64,000 nt of DNA. Source: an uncultured Bacteroidales bacterium (GTDB lineage: Bacteria; Bacteroidota; Bacteroidia; Bacteroidales; Paludibacteraceae). The stretch spans positions 62,001 through 126,000 of the forward strand of contig CACZCR010000001.1 of assembly GCA_902779705.1 (NCBI GenBank), written 5' to 3'. The notes under the pieces are model-generated. The model was given only the letters and a program-made list of their open reading frames with translations, was not told the origin of the DNA and did not search any database. The position numbers and the translations under genes were made by a program. Shown here one piece after another: positions 33,856 through 43,230 of the stretch (within the stretch, counting starts at the first letter, position 1; each line of letters begins with the position of its first letter).

Positions 33856-35259
33856 ATGTTACAAACGAGAGATATACAATCCTTTTTCTTTCTAGGTATA
33901 GGTGGTATAGGGATGAGTGCGTTGGCGCGCTATTTCTATACGCGTGGATTCCGTGTTTATGGGTATGACCGTACCCCATCGCCTTTGACAGATCAATTGG
34001 TAGAGGAGGGTATGGTGATTACGTTTGATGATCGGGTAGAGGCATTGGAGTCAATGCAGCTCTCCGCTCAGCAAACATTAGTGGTTCGTACTCCCGCCGT
34101 GCCGGAAGATAGTGCTATATATACCTATTTGCGTGAACAGAATTACGATATTCGTAAGCGTTCGGAAGTGTTGGGACTGGTCACTCGTACGAAGCAAGCG
34201 CTTTGCGTGGCCGGTACACATGGTAAGACTACTACATCGACCATTCTTGCGCATTTGCTTTACCAGTCAGAAGTAGGAACGAATGCGTTTTTGGGTGGAG
34301 TCTCCAATAACTACGGCACTAATCTGTTGTTGCAAGACAGCCCATATGTAGTAGTTGAGGCGGATGAATATGACCGCTCGTTTCATCAGCTTACGCCCTA
34401 TATGTCCATTGTTACGTCTGTGGATCCAGATCATCTGGATATATACGGCACGGCTGAGGCCTATCGGGAGGCATTTGCGTATTATACATCTTTGATTACC
34501 GGAGCTTTGGTAATGAAACGCGGTATTGCTTTAGAGCCGCGGCTGAAAGAAGGCGTCAAGTGCTATACGTATGAAGTGATTTCAGAGCAAGGACAGCAAC
34601 CGCAAGCGGATTTCTATGCCGATCATATTCGCGTTGAGGAGGGAAAGATATATTTCGATTTCCATACGCCGAGCGAGAGCATTGAAGATTTGCGTCTTGG
34701 TGTGCCTGTGTGGGTGAATATTGAGAATAGCGTAGCAGCGATGGCTGTGGCATGGCTCAATGGAGTTAAGGCGCATGAATTGCGCTCTGGCTTGTCTTCT
34801 TTCTCGGGTGTTTACAGACGGTTTAATGTGCATGTAGATACAGCAAAAGTTGCATTTGTTGACGATTATGCTCATCATCCTCAGGAGTTGAGTGCGTCGG
34901 TTGAGTCGATTCGGAGACTATTCCCGGAGCGTCATACAATAGCTATTTTCCAGCCACATTTGTTCTCGCGTACGCAGGATTTTATGGACGATTTTGCGAA
35001 AGTGTTGTCCCGTATGGATGAGGTGATATTACTGCCGATTTATCCAGCGCGAGAACTCCCGATCGAGGGAGTGACTTCGGATGCGCTTCTTGAGAAAATC
35101 ACGTGTGTTCACAAATCATTGGTGCAAAAACCCGATTTGTGCGCAACGGTGGCTGCACGTGTGCAGGAGTTAGACCAACCCGTAGCGGTGATGTCGCTTG
35201 GAGCAGGAGATATAGACCGCTTGGTGCCAGAATTAAGTAACGCATTAAAAGAACTATAG
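33856..35259 (+). CDS. murC: UDP-N-acetylmuramate--L-alanine ligase
   Basis: 467 aa from the ATG at 33856; an earlier ATG at 33778 lies upstream of the -7 box and is excluded. It adds L-Ala to UDP-MurNAc in peptidoglycan synthesis, using ATP. N-terminal Rossmann GIGGIGMSALARYF, ATP-binding GTHGKTTTSTIL, VEADEYDRSF, and C-terminal Mur ligase domain with DDYAHHPQE. It begins the murC-ftsQ-ftsA-ftsZ run; ftsQ follows 3 nt after its stop. Confidence 0.97.
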   Translation: MLQTRDIQSFFFLGIGGIGMSALARYFYTRGFRVYGYDRTPSPLTDQLVEEGMVITFDDRVEALESMQLSAQQTLVVRTPAVPEDSAIYTYLREQNYDIRKRSEVLGLVTRTKQALCVAGTHGKTTTSTILAHLLYQSEVGTNAFLGGVSNNYGTNLLLQDSPYVVVEADEYDRSFHQLTPYMSIVTSVDPDHLDIYGTAEAYREAFAYYTSLITGALVMKRGIALEPRLKEGVKCYTYEVISEQGQQPQADFYADHIRVEEGKIYFDFHTPSESIEDLRLGVPVWVNIENSVAAMAVAWLNGVKAHELRSGLSSFSGVYRRFNVHVDTAKVAFVDDYAHHPQELSASVESIRRLFPERHTIAIFQPHLFSRTQDFMDDFAKVLSRMDEVILLPIYPARELPIEGVTSDALLEKITCVHKSLVQKPDLCATVAARVQELDQPVAVMSLGAGDIDRLVPELSNALKEL

Positions 35260-35262
35260 TAT

Positions 35263-36000
35263 ATGCGCATTCGTCTCAAAACTATCTTTGTTTTAATCGC
35301 TGCCGTATTGGTGGTCGGTTATGTGGTAGTGATGAGTGTGTTGCCTAAGAAAACGGAAAGCGAGTCTGTCAAATGTCATACGGTGGAGTGTGTGTTCAAA
35401 GATTCGGTGAGATATCGTTACATTTCTCCGGGCCAAGTGCGTAAATATCTTCACCAGGTGGGATGTTATCCTGTAGGAACACCGTTGGAAAAAGTGCAGT
35501 TGCAGACCATAGAGGATACTCTTTGTGCGCATCCTATTATCGCGACGGCAGATTGTTATATGAGTGCGGATGGAACGATGCATATAGAACTTACGCAACG
35601 GTGCCCAATCGCGCATGTAGTGAACGATAAGGAGAGCTATTTTGTTGCGACAGATCGCCAATTAATGCCCGTTTGGTCTACCATAAAGGATTCTGTACTT
35701 CGGGTGCGTGGACGATTGACGCATGAACAAAGTTGTCATGAAGTAGCCGATTTTGCTGAGTGGGTGCAAAAAGATTCCGTTTGGCGTAGCAGAATAGCAT
35801 ATCTGAATTTGGTTGCCCCGCATCAGTATGTACTCTATATGCGGGGCGATACAACGCAATATGTTTTGGGAGATTTGCATAACTATGAGGCGCAGTTGCA
35901 TAGGTTGAGCGTGTTTGAATCACAATTACGTAAACTGCCTAAGCAGCATTTTGGAAAAGTGGATCTCCGTTTTGATAACCAGGTGGTTACATGCCCATAA
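35263..36000 (+). CDS. ftsQ: Cell division protein FtsQ
   Basis: 245 aa. A single N-terminal transmembrane helix (~residues 6-27, IFVLIAAVLVVGYVVVMSVL) precedes a periplasmic region with POTRA-like (HTVECVFKDS to DCYMSADGTMHIELTQRCP) and beta domains (KVDLRFDNQVV at the C-terminus). It links early and late divisome parts. Identification rests partly on position between murC and ftsA, as the family is poorly conserved in Bacteroidota. Confidence 0.9.
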   Translation: MRIRLKTIFVLIAAVLVVGYVVVMSVLPKKTESESVKCHTVECVFKDSVRYRYISPGQVRKYLHQVGCYPVGTPLEKVQLQTIEDTLCAHPIIATADCYMSADGTMHIELTQRCPIAHVVNDKESYFVATDRQLMPVWSTIKDSVLRVRGRLTHEQSCHEVADFAEWVQKDSVWRSRIAYLNLVAPHQYVLYMRGDTTQYVLGDLHNYEAQLHRLSVFESQLRKLPKQHFGKVDLRFDNQVVTCP

Positions 36001-36016
36001 ATAATGAACTAACCCT

Positions 36017-37324
36017 ATGGCTAAGAAGAAACAAGAATTATCAGCAGACTCACTGCCCTTAGTGGCAATTGATATGGGTAGTGACGGCGTGCGCGCAATG
36101 GCAGCCAAGAAAGTAGGTGATGATCTCTTTCATATATTGGGCGCGGAGCAATCGCACAAGTATCCCAGCATAGAGAAAGGAGTTGTGACTCAGACGAGCA
36201 ATGCCGGCTATATGATTAGTGAGGTGTTGCGATTGTTGGCTAATCGTATCAAGATAGATAATCTACCCACTGCTTTTGTGACGGTAGGCGGAAAGTCGAT
36301 GCATATAGTACATGTGTTATCCAAACGAGACCAGATACATGCACATCCAGTGTCGGTTCAGCTATTACAGTCGATGGAGGGTGAATGTAAACGCAAGTTA
36401 GAGACCAAACATCCGGGGCTGGTGGTTTTGGGACTTGTGCCTGCATATTTTGTACTGGATGGTGTGGAGCAAGAGCAAGTGCCTACTAATGACCAGCCTG
36501 CGGTAATGGTAGAGGCACATTATATAGCTTTCTATGCCCGTAAGGAAGTGGAATTGCAGTTACAGAAGAGTTTTGACCAAGCGGGGCGCTCTATAGAACA
36601 ATCTTTTGTGCGACCGGAAGCACTTCTTTCAGCGTTTGCATTAACAGATGGTGAACAAATATTGCAGGATGGCTGTGCTGTACTTGACTTTGGTGCTCAG
36701 ACTACCACGCTGACAATTTTTAAACGAACCACTTACCTGTTTAATCAAGTAGTGCCGCTTGGTGGCTACAATATCACTCGCGCTATAGCTCAGCAAGGCG
36801 TGTCGGATGCTACAGCCGAACAACTTAAGTGTAGATATGGCTTTGCAGCCCCTTCGCTAGTAGAGAAAAATCTGAAGTTGAGCATTGGTAACGATGTGAC
36901 GGGTAAAGTAGTATTCACCTCAGCATCATTGGCTGGCATCATAGAGCAGAAGTTAGAGGAAATTTTGGCTCCGTTGTTGCCGGAGTTGACCAAGTACGAG
37001 AATCGAATAGAGACATTGTATGTCACGGGTGGAGGCAGTATGCTCAATGGACTGGTAGAATATTTGCAGCAACGTACTGTGTTGCGAGTGATGTATGGTG
37101 CGCACGCAGGCGTGCTGGATACAACTACGGATCCAGATTTCTGTCAACCGGTATATTCGTCGCTCGTAGGAACGCTCATCTTAGGAGATGGGTATCGTTC
37201 AGATCATAAGGGAGCACCGATACGTAAACCGAGTTTGGTGGATAGAATCAAAGAGATCACGGTGGACCTGTTCTCTGATCAGGAAAATATATATAATGAG
37301 ACAATAGAAAATACACAACAATAG
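36017..37324 (+). CDS. ftsA: Cell division protein FtsA
   Basis: 435 aa. An actin-like ATPase that tethers FtsZ to the membrane. Phosphate-1 motif VAIDMGSDGVRAMAA, the 1C SHS2 insert (~85-165), phosphate-2 motif VLDFGAQTTTLTIF, and adenosine motif LYVTGGGSMLNGL are all visible. The C-terminal ~40 residues (IRKPSLVDRIKEITVDLFSDQ) supply the amphipathic membrane-targeting region. ftsZ starts 1 nt after its stop codon. Confidence 0.97.
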   Translation: MAKKKQELSADSLPLVAIDMGSDGVRAMAAKKVGDDLFHILGAEQSHKYPSIEKGVVTQTSNAGYMISEVLRLLANRIKIDNLPTAFVTVGGKSMHIVHVLSKRDQIHAHPVSVQLLQSMEGECKRKLETKHPGLVVLGLVPAYFVLDGVEQEQVPTNDQPAVMVEAHYIAFYARKEVELQLQKSFDQAGRSIEQSFVRPEALLSAFALTDGEQILQDGCAVLDFGAQTTTLTIFKRTTYLFNQVVPLGGYNITRAIAQQGVSDATAEQLKCRYGFAAPSLVEKNLKLSIGNDVTGKVVFTSASLAGIIEQKLEEILAPLLPELTKYENRIETLYVTGGGSMLNGLVEYLQQRTVLRVMYGAHAGVLDTTTDPDFCQPVYSSLVGTLILGDGYRSDHKGAPIRKPSLVDRIKEITVDLFSDQENIYNETIENTQQ

Positions 37325-37325
37325 T

Positions 37326-38630
37326 ATGGAAAAAGAATTATTGCCTCTCCCTTTGGAGATTAAAGAGGAGACGATCATCAAAGTCGTTGGAGTAGGTGGT
37401 GGTGGATGCAATGCTGTCAACAACATGCAGCGTCAAGGCATTCAGGATGTTAGTTTTCTGGTATGTAACACCGACCGGCAAGTGCTTACTCGTTCGGAGG
37501 TGGCTGCTAAACTGCAGTTAGGTCCTGGACTAGGTGCCGGAGGTGATCCTGAGGCTGCACGTCAGTATGCGGATGAGAGTCGTGAGCGCATTCATGAAGC
37601 ACTCAACGATGGAACGCAAATGGTATTCGTTACGGCTACTATGGGTGGTGGAACCGGAACTGGAGCATCGGCAGTAATAGCTGAGGAAGCGCAGAAACTG
37701 GGCATTTTGACTGTAGGTATAGTGACTATTCCGTTTGCTTTTGAAGGAAAGAAAAAGATCCTGAAAGCGATGACCGGTGTGGCAGCATTGGCACAGCATG
37801 TGGATGCGTTGTTGATTATTAATAACGAGAAACTGGTAAAGATATATCCTGACTTTACCATACTTAATGCTTTTCAGAAGTCGGATGAAGTGGTGAGCAA
37901 TGCAGCTAAAGCTATCGCGGAGATTATTACTGTTCCCGGCTATATCAATACGGACTTTGCGGATGTTCGTAACACACTTAAGAATGGTAATGTGGCTATT
38001 ATGAATGTAGGCCAGGCAGGCGGAGAAAACCGTATTACTAAAGCAATAGAGAATGCACTCAACTCACCATTGGCCAACGCCAACGATGTTCGTGGTGCCA
38101 AACGTGTGCTGTTGCAGTTCTATTGTTCTACTGAGCATGCTATTCTTATGGATGAGTTTGAGCAGATCAATCAGTTCGTTAAGGAAGTGGGCGATGATGT
38201 GGAAGTACAATGGGGCGCTTCGCTTGACGAGACGCTTGGAGAAGAGGTGCGTGTGACCATTATAGCTACCGGATATGAGGTGAGCGATATACCTGTAATG
38301 GAAGGTGAAGGAACCTCCATAGATGAGGCTATCCAACAGAACTATCCTCCCCAGGAGCCTCAACCAGTGTCGCAACCCGTTCAGCCTAAGGTGGTTCAAC
38401 CTGCACAACCAGAACCATTTGTTCAGCCTGTAGTACAACAGCCTGTGCAACCTCAACCTATGCAGCAGCCGACAGTTCGTCCGGTACAACCGACGCAGCC
38501 CGTCCAACCAGTGTATAGTGATGATATTATTATAGATGACGAGCCGGTACGTATAACTGATCCGTCATCGATGCCAACCCCGCAGTTTACTAATCCGTCT
38601 ACACCATCATGGATGCGTGGACGCAAATAA
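37326..38630 (+). CDS. ftsZ: Cell division GTPase FtsZ
   Basis: 434 aa. The tubulin-like GTPase that polymerises into the division ring. GTP-binding VGGGGCNAVNNM, tubulin signature GGGTGTGASAVIAE, and T7-loop NTDFADVRNTLKN are present. A ~100-residue Pro/Gln/Val-rich linker (repeating QPV and PQP) precedes the conserved C-terminal peptide PSTPSWMRGRK that binds FtsA. Downstream gene begins within 7 nt of the stop. Confidence 0.98.
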   Translation: MEKELLPLPLEIKEETIIKVVGVGGGGCNAVNNMQRQGIQDVSFLVCNTDRQVLTRSEVAAKLQLGPGLGAGGDPEAARQYADESRERIHEALNDGTQMVFVTATMGGGTGTGASAVIAEEAQKLGILTVGIVTIPFAFEGKKKILKAMTGVAALAQHVDALLIINNEKLVKIYPDFTILNAFQKSDEVVSNAAKAIAEIITVPGYINTDFADVRNTLKNGNVAIMNVGQAGGENRITKAIENALNSPLANANDVRGAKRVLLQFYCSTEHAILMDEFEQINQFVKEVGDDVEVQWGASLDETLGEEVRVTIIATGYEVSDIPVMEGEGTSIDEAIQQNYPPQEPQPVSQPVQPKVVQPAQPEPFVQPVVQQPVQPQPMQQPTVRPVQPTQPVQPVYSDDIIIDDEPVRITDPSSMPTPQFTNPSTPSWMRGRK

Positions 38631-38637
38631 TCAGTAT

Positions 38638-39588
38638 ATGGAACACGAAATGAATTTTTTTGATCTTTGTGTAGCATGTGGAAAGGCTATCGGACGTGCA
38701 TGCCGATGCTGTGGCCACTGGCTTGCAGAATTGCTACGTCTAACATTCCGCATTTGGTGGATAGTTGTACCGGTGGTAGCTATTGCTATAGGTGTCGGAT
38801 TCTACTATACTCGTTTGGATAACCAAACATTTAAGGTACAAGGCGTTGTTATGATTAATGGTGCCAGCGTTGAGCAGTTCGAGCAACGCTTTGCTATGTT
38901 GCAAACAGCCTTTCAGTTGACGGATCAAGAACCGCTTAAGAAGTATATTTGTGAGAGAAAAGTGGCGGCTTTTGAGACATTCTATGTGGTAGATGCGTTG
39001 AATGATTCTATGGCCGATTATGTGGATTATAAGCATAAATCTAATCCTACGGATACAGTAAAGGTACAGATGAAAGACCGTTTGGCGATACAATTCCGTA
39101 TGAAGTATCGTAATTTGGCTCTTTTGCCGGAGGTGGAGAAACAACTACTACAGTTCTTAAATGCGGACGAGGCAATGCAGAAATCGTACGCGCTGTATGT
39201 TAAAAATTTGGCACGTGAATTACAATTTAATCATGACCAAGTAGAGAAGTTGGATAGCTTAACTACAATGTACTATTTCTATACTGTACCCGGGTTGACT
39301 CCTGAGATCGCGGTACGCGAAGGCGTGGTGATGACAGGTGATAAAAAAGTGCATCTCTTTTTAGATGATCTATATGCGCAGCAAGTACGCACGGAGCGCA
39401 TGGACTATCGTGCTTCATTCGTTACAGCACCGGTCACTTTGGAAAATCATCTTGTTGTGAACCCTAAAGCAATTAACGGAAGAAGAACAACGCTCCCGTT
39501 GTTTGCTATCGCCGGATGGCTGGTGGGCTGTTGTATAGCAGCGCTGATAGAACAGCGTAAGCGCATCATTTCCTGGTTGAGGAAATAA
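38638..39588 (+). CDS. Wzz-like two-helix membrane protein with Cys-rich N-terminus
   Basis: 316 aa from the ATG at 38638 (38650 is also possible). Two transmembrane segments, ~residues 36-58 (WWIVVPVVAIAIGVGF) and ~289-309 (LPLFAIAGWLVGCCIAAL), flank a ~230-residue periplasmic domain, the chain-length-determinant (Wzz) topology; the sequence family itself is weakly conserved. The cytoplasmic N-terminus has an unusual cluster CVACGKAIGRACRCCGHW (five Cys and one His). Placed directly after ftsZ, it may be co-transcribed with division genes. Its last 23 bp overlap the convergent DedA gene. Confidence 0.7.
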   Translation: MEHEMNFFDLCVACGKAIGRACRCCGHWLAELLRLTFRIWWIVVPVVAIAIGVGFYYTRLDNQTFKVQGVVMINGASVEQFEQRFAMLQTAFQLTDQEPLKKYICERKVAAFETFYVVDALNDSMADYVDYKHKSNPTDTVKVQMKDRLAIQFRMKYRNLALLPEVEKQLLQFLNADEAMQKSYALYVKNLARELQFNHDQVEKLDSLTTMYYFYTVPGLTPEIAVREGVVMTGDKKVHLFLDDLYAQQVRTERMDYRASFVTAPVTLENHLVVNPKAINGRRTTLPLFAIAGWLVGCCIAALIEQRKRIISWLRK

Positions 39589-40225
39589 CACGCTTAGCAA
39601 TAAAATATACTACTGCTAATCCCAGTAGTACTAATATGGCCACGCTTAGTTCGTGGCTATATTCGTTGATAAGGTCCGCCTGGCCATGAGCAATGATGCC
39701 CAAGGCTGCAAGTACAGTATTCCAGATGCCGGCACCTAGAAAGGTATAAAGTAAGAATTGTCCAAAAGGCATACGACTCAAACCGGCTGGTATGGAAATC
39801 AACTGACGAATACCTGGTATAAGTCGGCCGACGAAGGTGCTTATTTTGCCGTGGTCATTAAAATAAGCTTCAGCTTTCTCCATCTTCTCGCGGTTGAGTA
39901 AACAGAGATGCCCTATCTTGCTATCGACAAATTTGTATATGATAGCGCGTCCGAGCCAGATGGAAAGCCCGTAGTTGATGATAGCTCCTAGTATCGCACC
40001 TAACGTGCCGAATAATACGATCAAAGCGATGTCTATAGGATAACTTCCGGTAGCACAAACCGCGCTGGCTGGGTCGGATGCTACATAAGCAGCAGGAGGA
40101 ATGACTACTTCGCTAGGGAAAGGAATAAAAGATGATTCGATGGTCATCAGTGCAGTAATCGACCCATAGTTCATATGTGTCGAATACCACGCTGTGATCT
40201 GTTCAATAAGACTTAAATCTTCCAT
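39566..40225 (-). CDS. DedA-family (SNARE-associated) membrane protein
   Basis: 219 aa. Family marks: ESSFIPFPSEVVIPPAAY near the N-terminus, GALLG-like LGAILGAIINYGLSIWLGR, and FVGRLIPGIRQLISIPAG with the conserved Arg and Gly residues; about five hydrophobic segments. DedA proteins are inner-membrane transporters, some moving undecaprenyl phosphate or phospholipids. Its start overlaps the 3' end of korB by 13 bp and its 3' end overlaps the convergent Wzz-like gene. Confidence 0.92.
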   Translation of the reverse strand: MEDLSLIEQITAWYSTHMNYGSITALMTIESSFIPFPSEVVIPPAAYVASDPASAVCATGSYPIDIALIVLFGTLGAILGAIINYGLSIWLGRAIIYKFVDSKIGHLCLLNREKMEKAEAYFNDHGKISTFVGRLIPGIRQLISIPAGLSRMPFGQFLLYTFLGAGIWNTVLAALGIIAHGQADLINEYSHELSVAILVLLGLAVVYFIAKRVISSTRK

Positions 40226-41247
40226 GTCTCCAGTGTTTGGGTCAAGGCGTCAAAGTCGGTGGCTTTGGCTTTTGAACGTACTTCTGCAATCTGCCGGCTG
40301 ACCGACTCGTCGTATGTTTCTGCCTCTACATTGCGTATTACACCCAATGCAATAGGCAAACCAGCCTCTTCTGTGGTTTGTTGTTTGTCCACTTCCAGAT
40401 ACCGTTCTTGTCCCATCAAAGCTAACATTCGGTGTAGAGTAGGATCTTCTTCTCCTGCATGGTGTACTAACACGCGTTCATCGTCTGCGGGAACGATAAT
40501 CAGATGTGGTATAACAGTCGAATAGTCCAATGCCAGACCTTTGTCTTTGTTTTTGCCGAAGATCATTTTTTCTCCATCTTTCAGCAAAATACTGCGTTCT
40601 GCTCGTTCTTCGCGGTCTGCGATCCAAGAGTGAGTGCCGTTGTTGAAAATGACGCAATTGACCAAACATTCAATGACCGATGCTCCTTTGTGCTGATGAG
40701 CCTGAACCATACAGTCGACCGTCGTAGGCATATCAACATCCAGTGTGCGTGCAAAGAACGTTCCGCGGGCACCCATAACTAACTCGGCCGGAATAAATGG
40801 ACGTTCTACTGTGCCAAATGGACTGGACTTGCTTACAAAACCTTTAGGACTGGTTGGAGAATATTGTCCCTTAGTCAGGCCGTATATACGATTGTTGAAC
40901 AAGCATATGTTCAAGTCTACATTACGGCGCAATGAGTGGATGAAATGGTTTCCGCCAATAGCCAGACAGTCTCCGTCCCCCGTCATCTGCCACACGGTAA
41001 GTTCCGGATGGCTGGTCTTAACGCCGGTTGCTATAGCCGCTCCACGACCGTGAATAGTGTTGAAACCGTATGTGTTGAGGTAATGAGGCATACGGCTGGA
41101 GCAACCGATACCTGAGATTACTGCTGTCTTGTGGCGCGGAACTCCTATTTGTGCCATCGCTTTTTGCAATGCCATACAAATGGCATGGTCGCCGCAACCC
41201 GGACAAAATCGTACGTATTGATCTGATTTGAATTCTTGTGCTTCCAT
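40213..41247 (-). CDS. korB: 2-oxoacid:ferredoxin oxidoreductase, beta subunit
   Basis: 344 aa. FCPGCGDHAI, SGIGCSSRMP, GRGAAIATG and the thiamine diphosphate motif GDGDCLAIGGNHFIHSLRRN with NNRIYGLTKGQ are those of the beta subunit of 2-oxoglutarate (Kor) type enzymes. It forms succinyl-CoA or runs the reverse TCA step, passing electrons to ferredoxin. The alpha/gamma subunit gene lies 28 nt upstream. Precise 2-oxoacid preference (2-oxoglutarate versus branched chain) cannot be fixed here. Confidence 0.95.
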   Translation of the reverse strand: MEAQEFKSDQYVRFCPGCGDHAICMALQKAMAQIGVPRHKTAVISGIGCSSRMPHYLNTYGFNTIHGRGAAIATGVKTSHPELTVWQMTGDGDCLAIGGNHFIHSLRRNVDLNICLFNNRIYGLTKGQYSPTSPKGFVSKSSPFGTVERPFIPAELVMGARGTFFARTLDVDMPTTVDCMVQAHQHKGASVIECLVNCVIFNNGTHSWIADREERAERSILLKDGEKMIFGKNKDKGLALDYSTVIPHLIIVPADDERVLVHHAGEEDPTLHRMLALMGQERYLEVDKQQTTEEAGLPIALGVIRNVEAETYDESVSRQIAEVRSKAKATDFDALTQTLETWKI

Positions 41248-41275
41248 AACTCTAAAATCTTAAATCATAAATCTT

Positions 41276-43144
41276 TCAATGTTGTTGAACAAATTTTACA
41301 ATTCGCTCAACAGCAAATGGCTGTCCTTGCATCTCGTTGTATTGTTCGAAGACAATGTCCGGCATTTGGCTGCGCAAATAGGCAGCAAACTGACCAGAGT
41401 TCAACTCGCATACGACAATGCGTTTGTATTGACTCAGCACTTCGTGCGTGTTGCGCGGGAGCGGATGAATATAGTTGAATTGTGCTAAATCGCAGCCTAA
41501 CTCGTTCGCTGCGGCATGTAAGTGTCCTTCAGTCGAACCCCATCCGATCAATAGACAATCCGTCTTTGATGACTGGCCGTTCGCGCCGGCAGGCTTGATG
41601 ACTTTCAACTCAGGAATACGATCAACTACTTGTGCAATCTTATGCTTGCGGGCGATGACCATTTGCTCGTGGTTCTCCGGGTTTGTGGAGATGGTTCCTT
41701 TTTCTGCATCTCGTTCCAGACCTATGTTGCGGTGTTCGTACCCCTCCATGCCCGGATATGCCCAATATCGGACTCCTCGCTCATCGCGCAAAGCTGGGTT
41801 GTATTTGCCTTTCAGTTCTTCCGGCACGCTTTGTGGATGGATAGGAGGCAGTTCTGCTAGCGTCGGCACTCGCCAAAGCGCGGTGCCATTGGCTAAATAG
41901 GTGTCTGTCAAAAGAATAACAGGCGTCATGTTCTCTAGCGCAAGACGGCTAGCTTCATAAGCATAGTCAAAGCAGTTGGCGCTAGTGCTAGCTGCGATGA
42001 CCACCGCCGGACACTCACCATTGCGACCATAGATAGCTTGGAGCAAGTCGGTTTGCTCTGTTTTGGTGGGTAGACCTGTACTAGGTCCTCCGCGTTGTAC
42101 ATCAATAACTACTAATGGTAATTCGGCCATAACGGCTAGTCCTATAGCCTCGCTTTTGAGACTCAGTCCGGGACCGGATGTGGAAGTACATGCCAAATCA
42201 CCTGCGAAAGCAGCTCCAATCGAAATACATGCACCCGAAATCTCATCTTCTGCTTGTACTACCATAACCCCCATGTCTTTGCGTCCGGCTAACTCATGCA
42301 TGATGTCGGTAGCCGGTGTAATAGGATAGGAACCCAAGAAGAGTTGTTTGCTAGCTTTCTGAGCCGCGGCTATTAGACCCCATGCGGTGGCTTTGTTGCC
42401 GGCTATAGAGGTGTATGTTCCGTGTGCTTCGTTGGTTTGACTATCTAAATGTATCTGGTTGATATTCAGTGCCAAATTCTGGCCGTAGTTGTATCCATCC
42501 ACCATTACTTTGGTGTTCGGTGCTACCAAAGCAGGCTTCTTTTTGAATTTTTCCTCTAACAAGTGGATGGCCTTGTCCATAGGCTCGTCAAACAGCCAGT
42601 ATATCAGGCCCAAGGCGAACATGTTGCGCGACTTGAGCATAGATTTATTATCCATGCCTGATTCTTTGAGCGCTTCTTTTGTTAGGGTGGTTAGTGCAAC
42701 CGGAACAATCTGTACCGATTCTGGGATGTCCAACTCGGTGAATGGATTGTTGGTGTGATACTGTGCTTTCTCCAAATCCTTGTCGCTAAGCGAGTCGGTG
42801 TCTACAATTACAATCGCATGGCGATGGTATAACGCAAACTCGTCGTCAAAATGAGCTTGAGGGTGGTTGAAGTGACTGCCTAGAGTGCACACCTTGAGGG
42901 CTGCGGCATTCATGGCTACTATCACGTCGGCTTTGTCTCCGGGCGTGTAGACTTCGCTTCCTAACTCAACTTGGAAGCCACTGACGCCGCCTAAGGTTCC
43001 CTGCGGCGCGCGAATCTCTGCCGGAAAATCCGGCAGTGTGGAAATCTCATGGCCTAATTCGGCACCTAATTGAGCAAACATGTTACCCGTCAACTGCATG
43101 CCGTCGCCTGAGTCTCCGCAAAAACGAACTACAATATTTTTCAT
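41276..43144 (-). CDS. korA: 2-oxoacid:ferredoxin oxidoreductase, fused gamma-alpha subunit
   Basis: 622 aa. N-terminal gamma domain (~1-190: RFCGDSGDGMQLTG, TLPDFPAEIRAPQGTLGGVSGFQ) fused to the alpha domain (~215-622: GSYPITPATDIMHELA, QAEDEISGACISIGA, TSTSGPGLSLKSEAIGLA, RGGPSTGLPTKTEQTDL). The fusion is typical of Bacteroidota. It pairs with KorB. The promoter (43174-43205) is interlocked with the lepA promoter. Confidence 0.96.
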   Translation of the reverse strand: MKNIVVRFCGDSGDGMQLTGNMFAQLGAELGHEISTLPDFPAEIRAPQGTLGGVSGFQVELGSEVYTPGDKADVIVAMNAAALKVCTLGSHFNHPQAHFDDEFALYHRHAIVIVDTDSLSDKDLEKAQYHTNNPFTELDIPESVQIVPVALTTLTKEALKESGMDNKSMLKSRNMFALGLIYWLFDEPMDKAIHLLEEKFKKKPALVAPNTKVMVDGYNYGQNLALNINQIHLDSQTNEAHGTYTSIAGNKATAWGLIAAAQKASKQLFLGSYPITPATDIMHELAGRKDMGVMVVQAEDEISGACISIGAAFAGDLACTSTSGPGLSLKSEAIGLAVMAELPLVVIDVQRGGPSTGLPTKTEQTDLLQAIYGRNGECPAVVIAASTSANCFDYAYEASRLALENMTPVILLTDTYLANGTALWRVPTLAELPPIHPQSVPEELKGKYNPALRDERGVRYWAYPGMEGYEHRNIGLERDAEKGTISTNPENHEQMVIARKHKIAQVVDRIPELKVIKPAGANGQSSKTDCLLIGWGSTEGHLHAAANELGCDLAQFNYIHPLPRNTHEVLSQYKRIVVCELNSGQFAAYLRSQMPDIVFEQYNEMQGQPFAVERIVKFVQQH

Positions 43145-43173
43145 CTTCTAGATGTTTGTTTCAAAAAATCGCA

Positions 43174-43205
43174 CAAAATTACAAAAATATTTTGACATGT
43201 GCAAA
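43174..43205 (-). promoter_or_regulatory. Promoter of the kor operon
   Basis: Minus strand TTTG (43205-43202), 20-nt spacer, TAATTTTG (43181-43174), followed by TGCGATTT. The -33 falls within the lepA spacer on the other strand. Confidence 0.8.
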
Positions 43206-43221
43206 AAATGTTGTAACTTTG
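43191..43221 (+). promoter_or_regulatory. Promoter of lepA, nearly leaderless
   Basis: TTTG 43191-43194, 19-nt spacer, TAACTTTG 43214-43221 followed by TAGCCGATT and the ATG at 43231. With a start site ~5 nt after the -7 box, the leader is only about five bases. Confidence 0.8.
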
Positions 43222-43230
43222 TAGCCGATT

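Noticed and set aside
33778..33856. Upstream ATG of murC
   Set aside because: It lies before the -7 box at 33795-33802 and so would not be in the mRNA.
38617..38640. GTG start at 38617 for the Wzz-like gene
   Set aside because: It would overlap ftsZ by 14 bp; the ATG at 38638 gives a tidy 7-nt gap and a plausible N-terminus.
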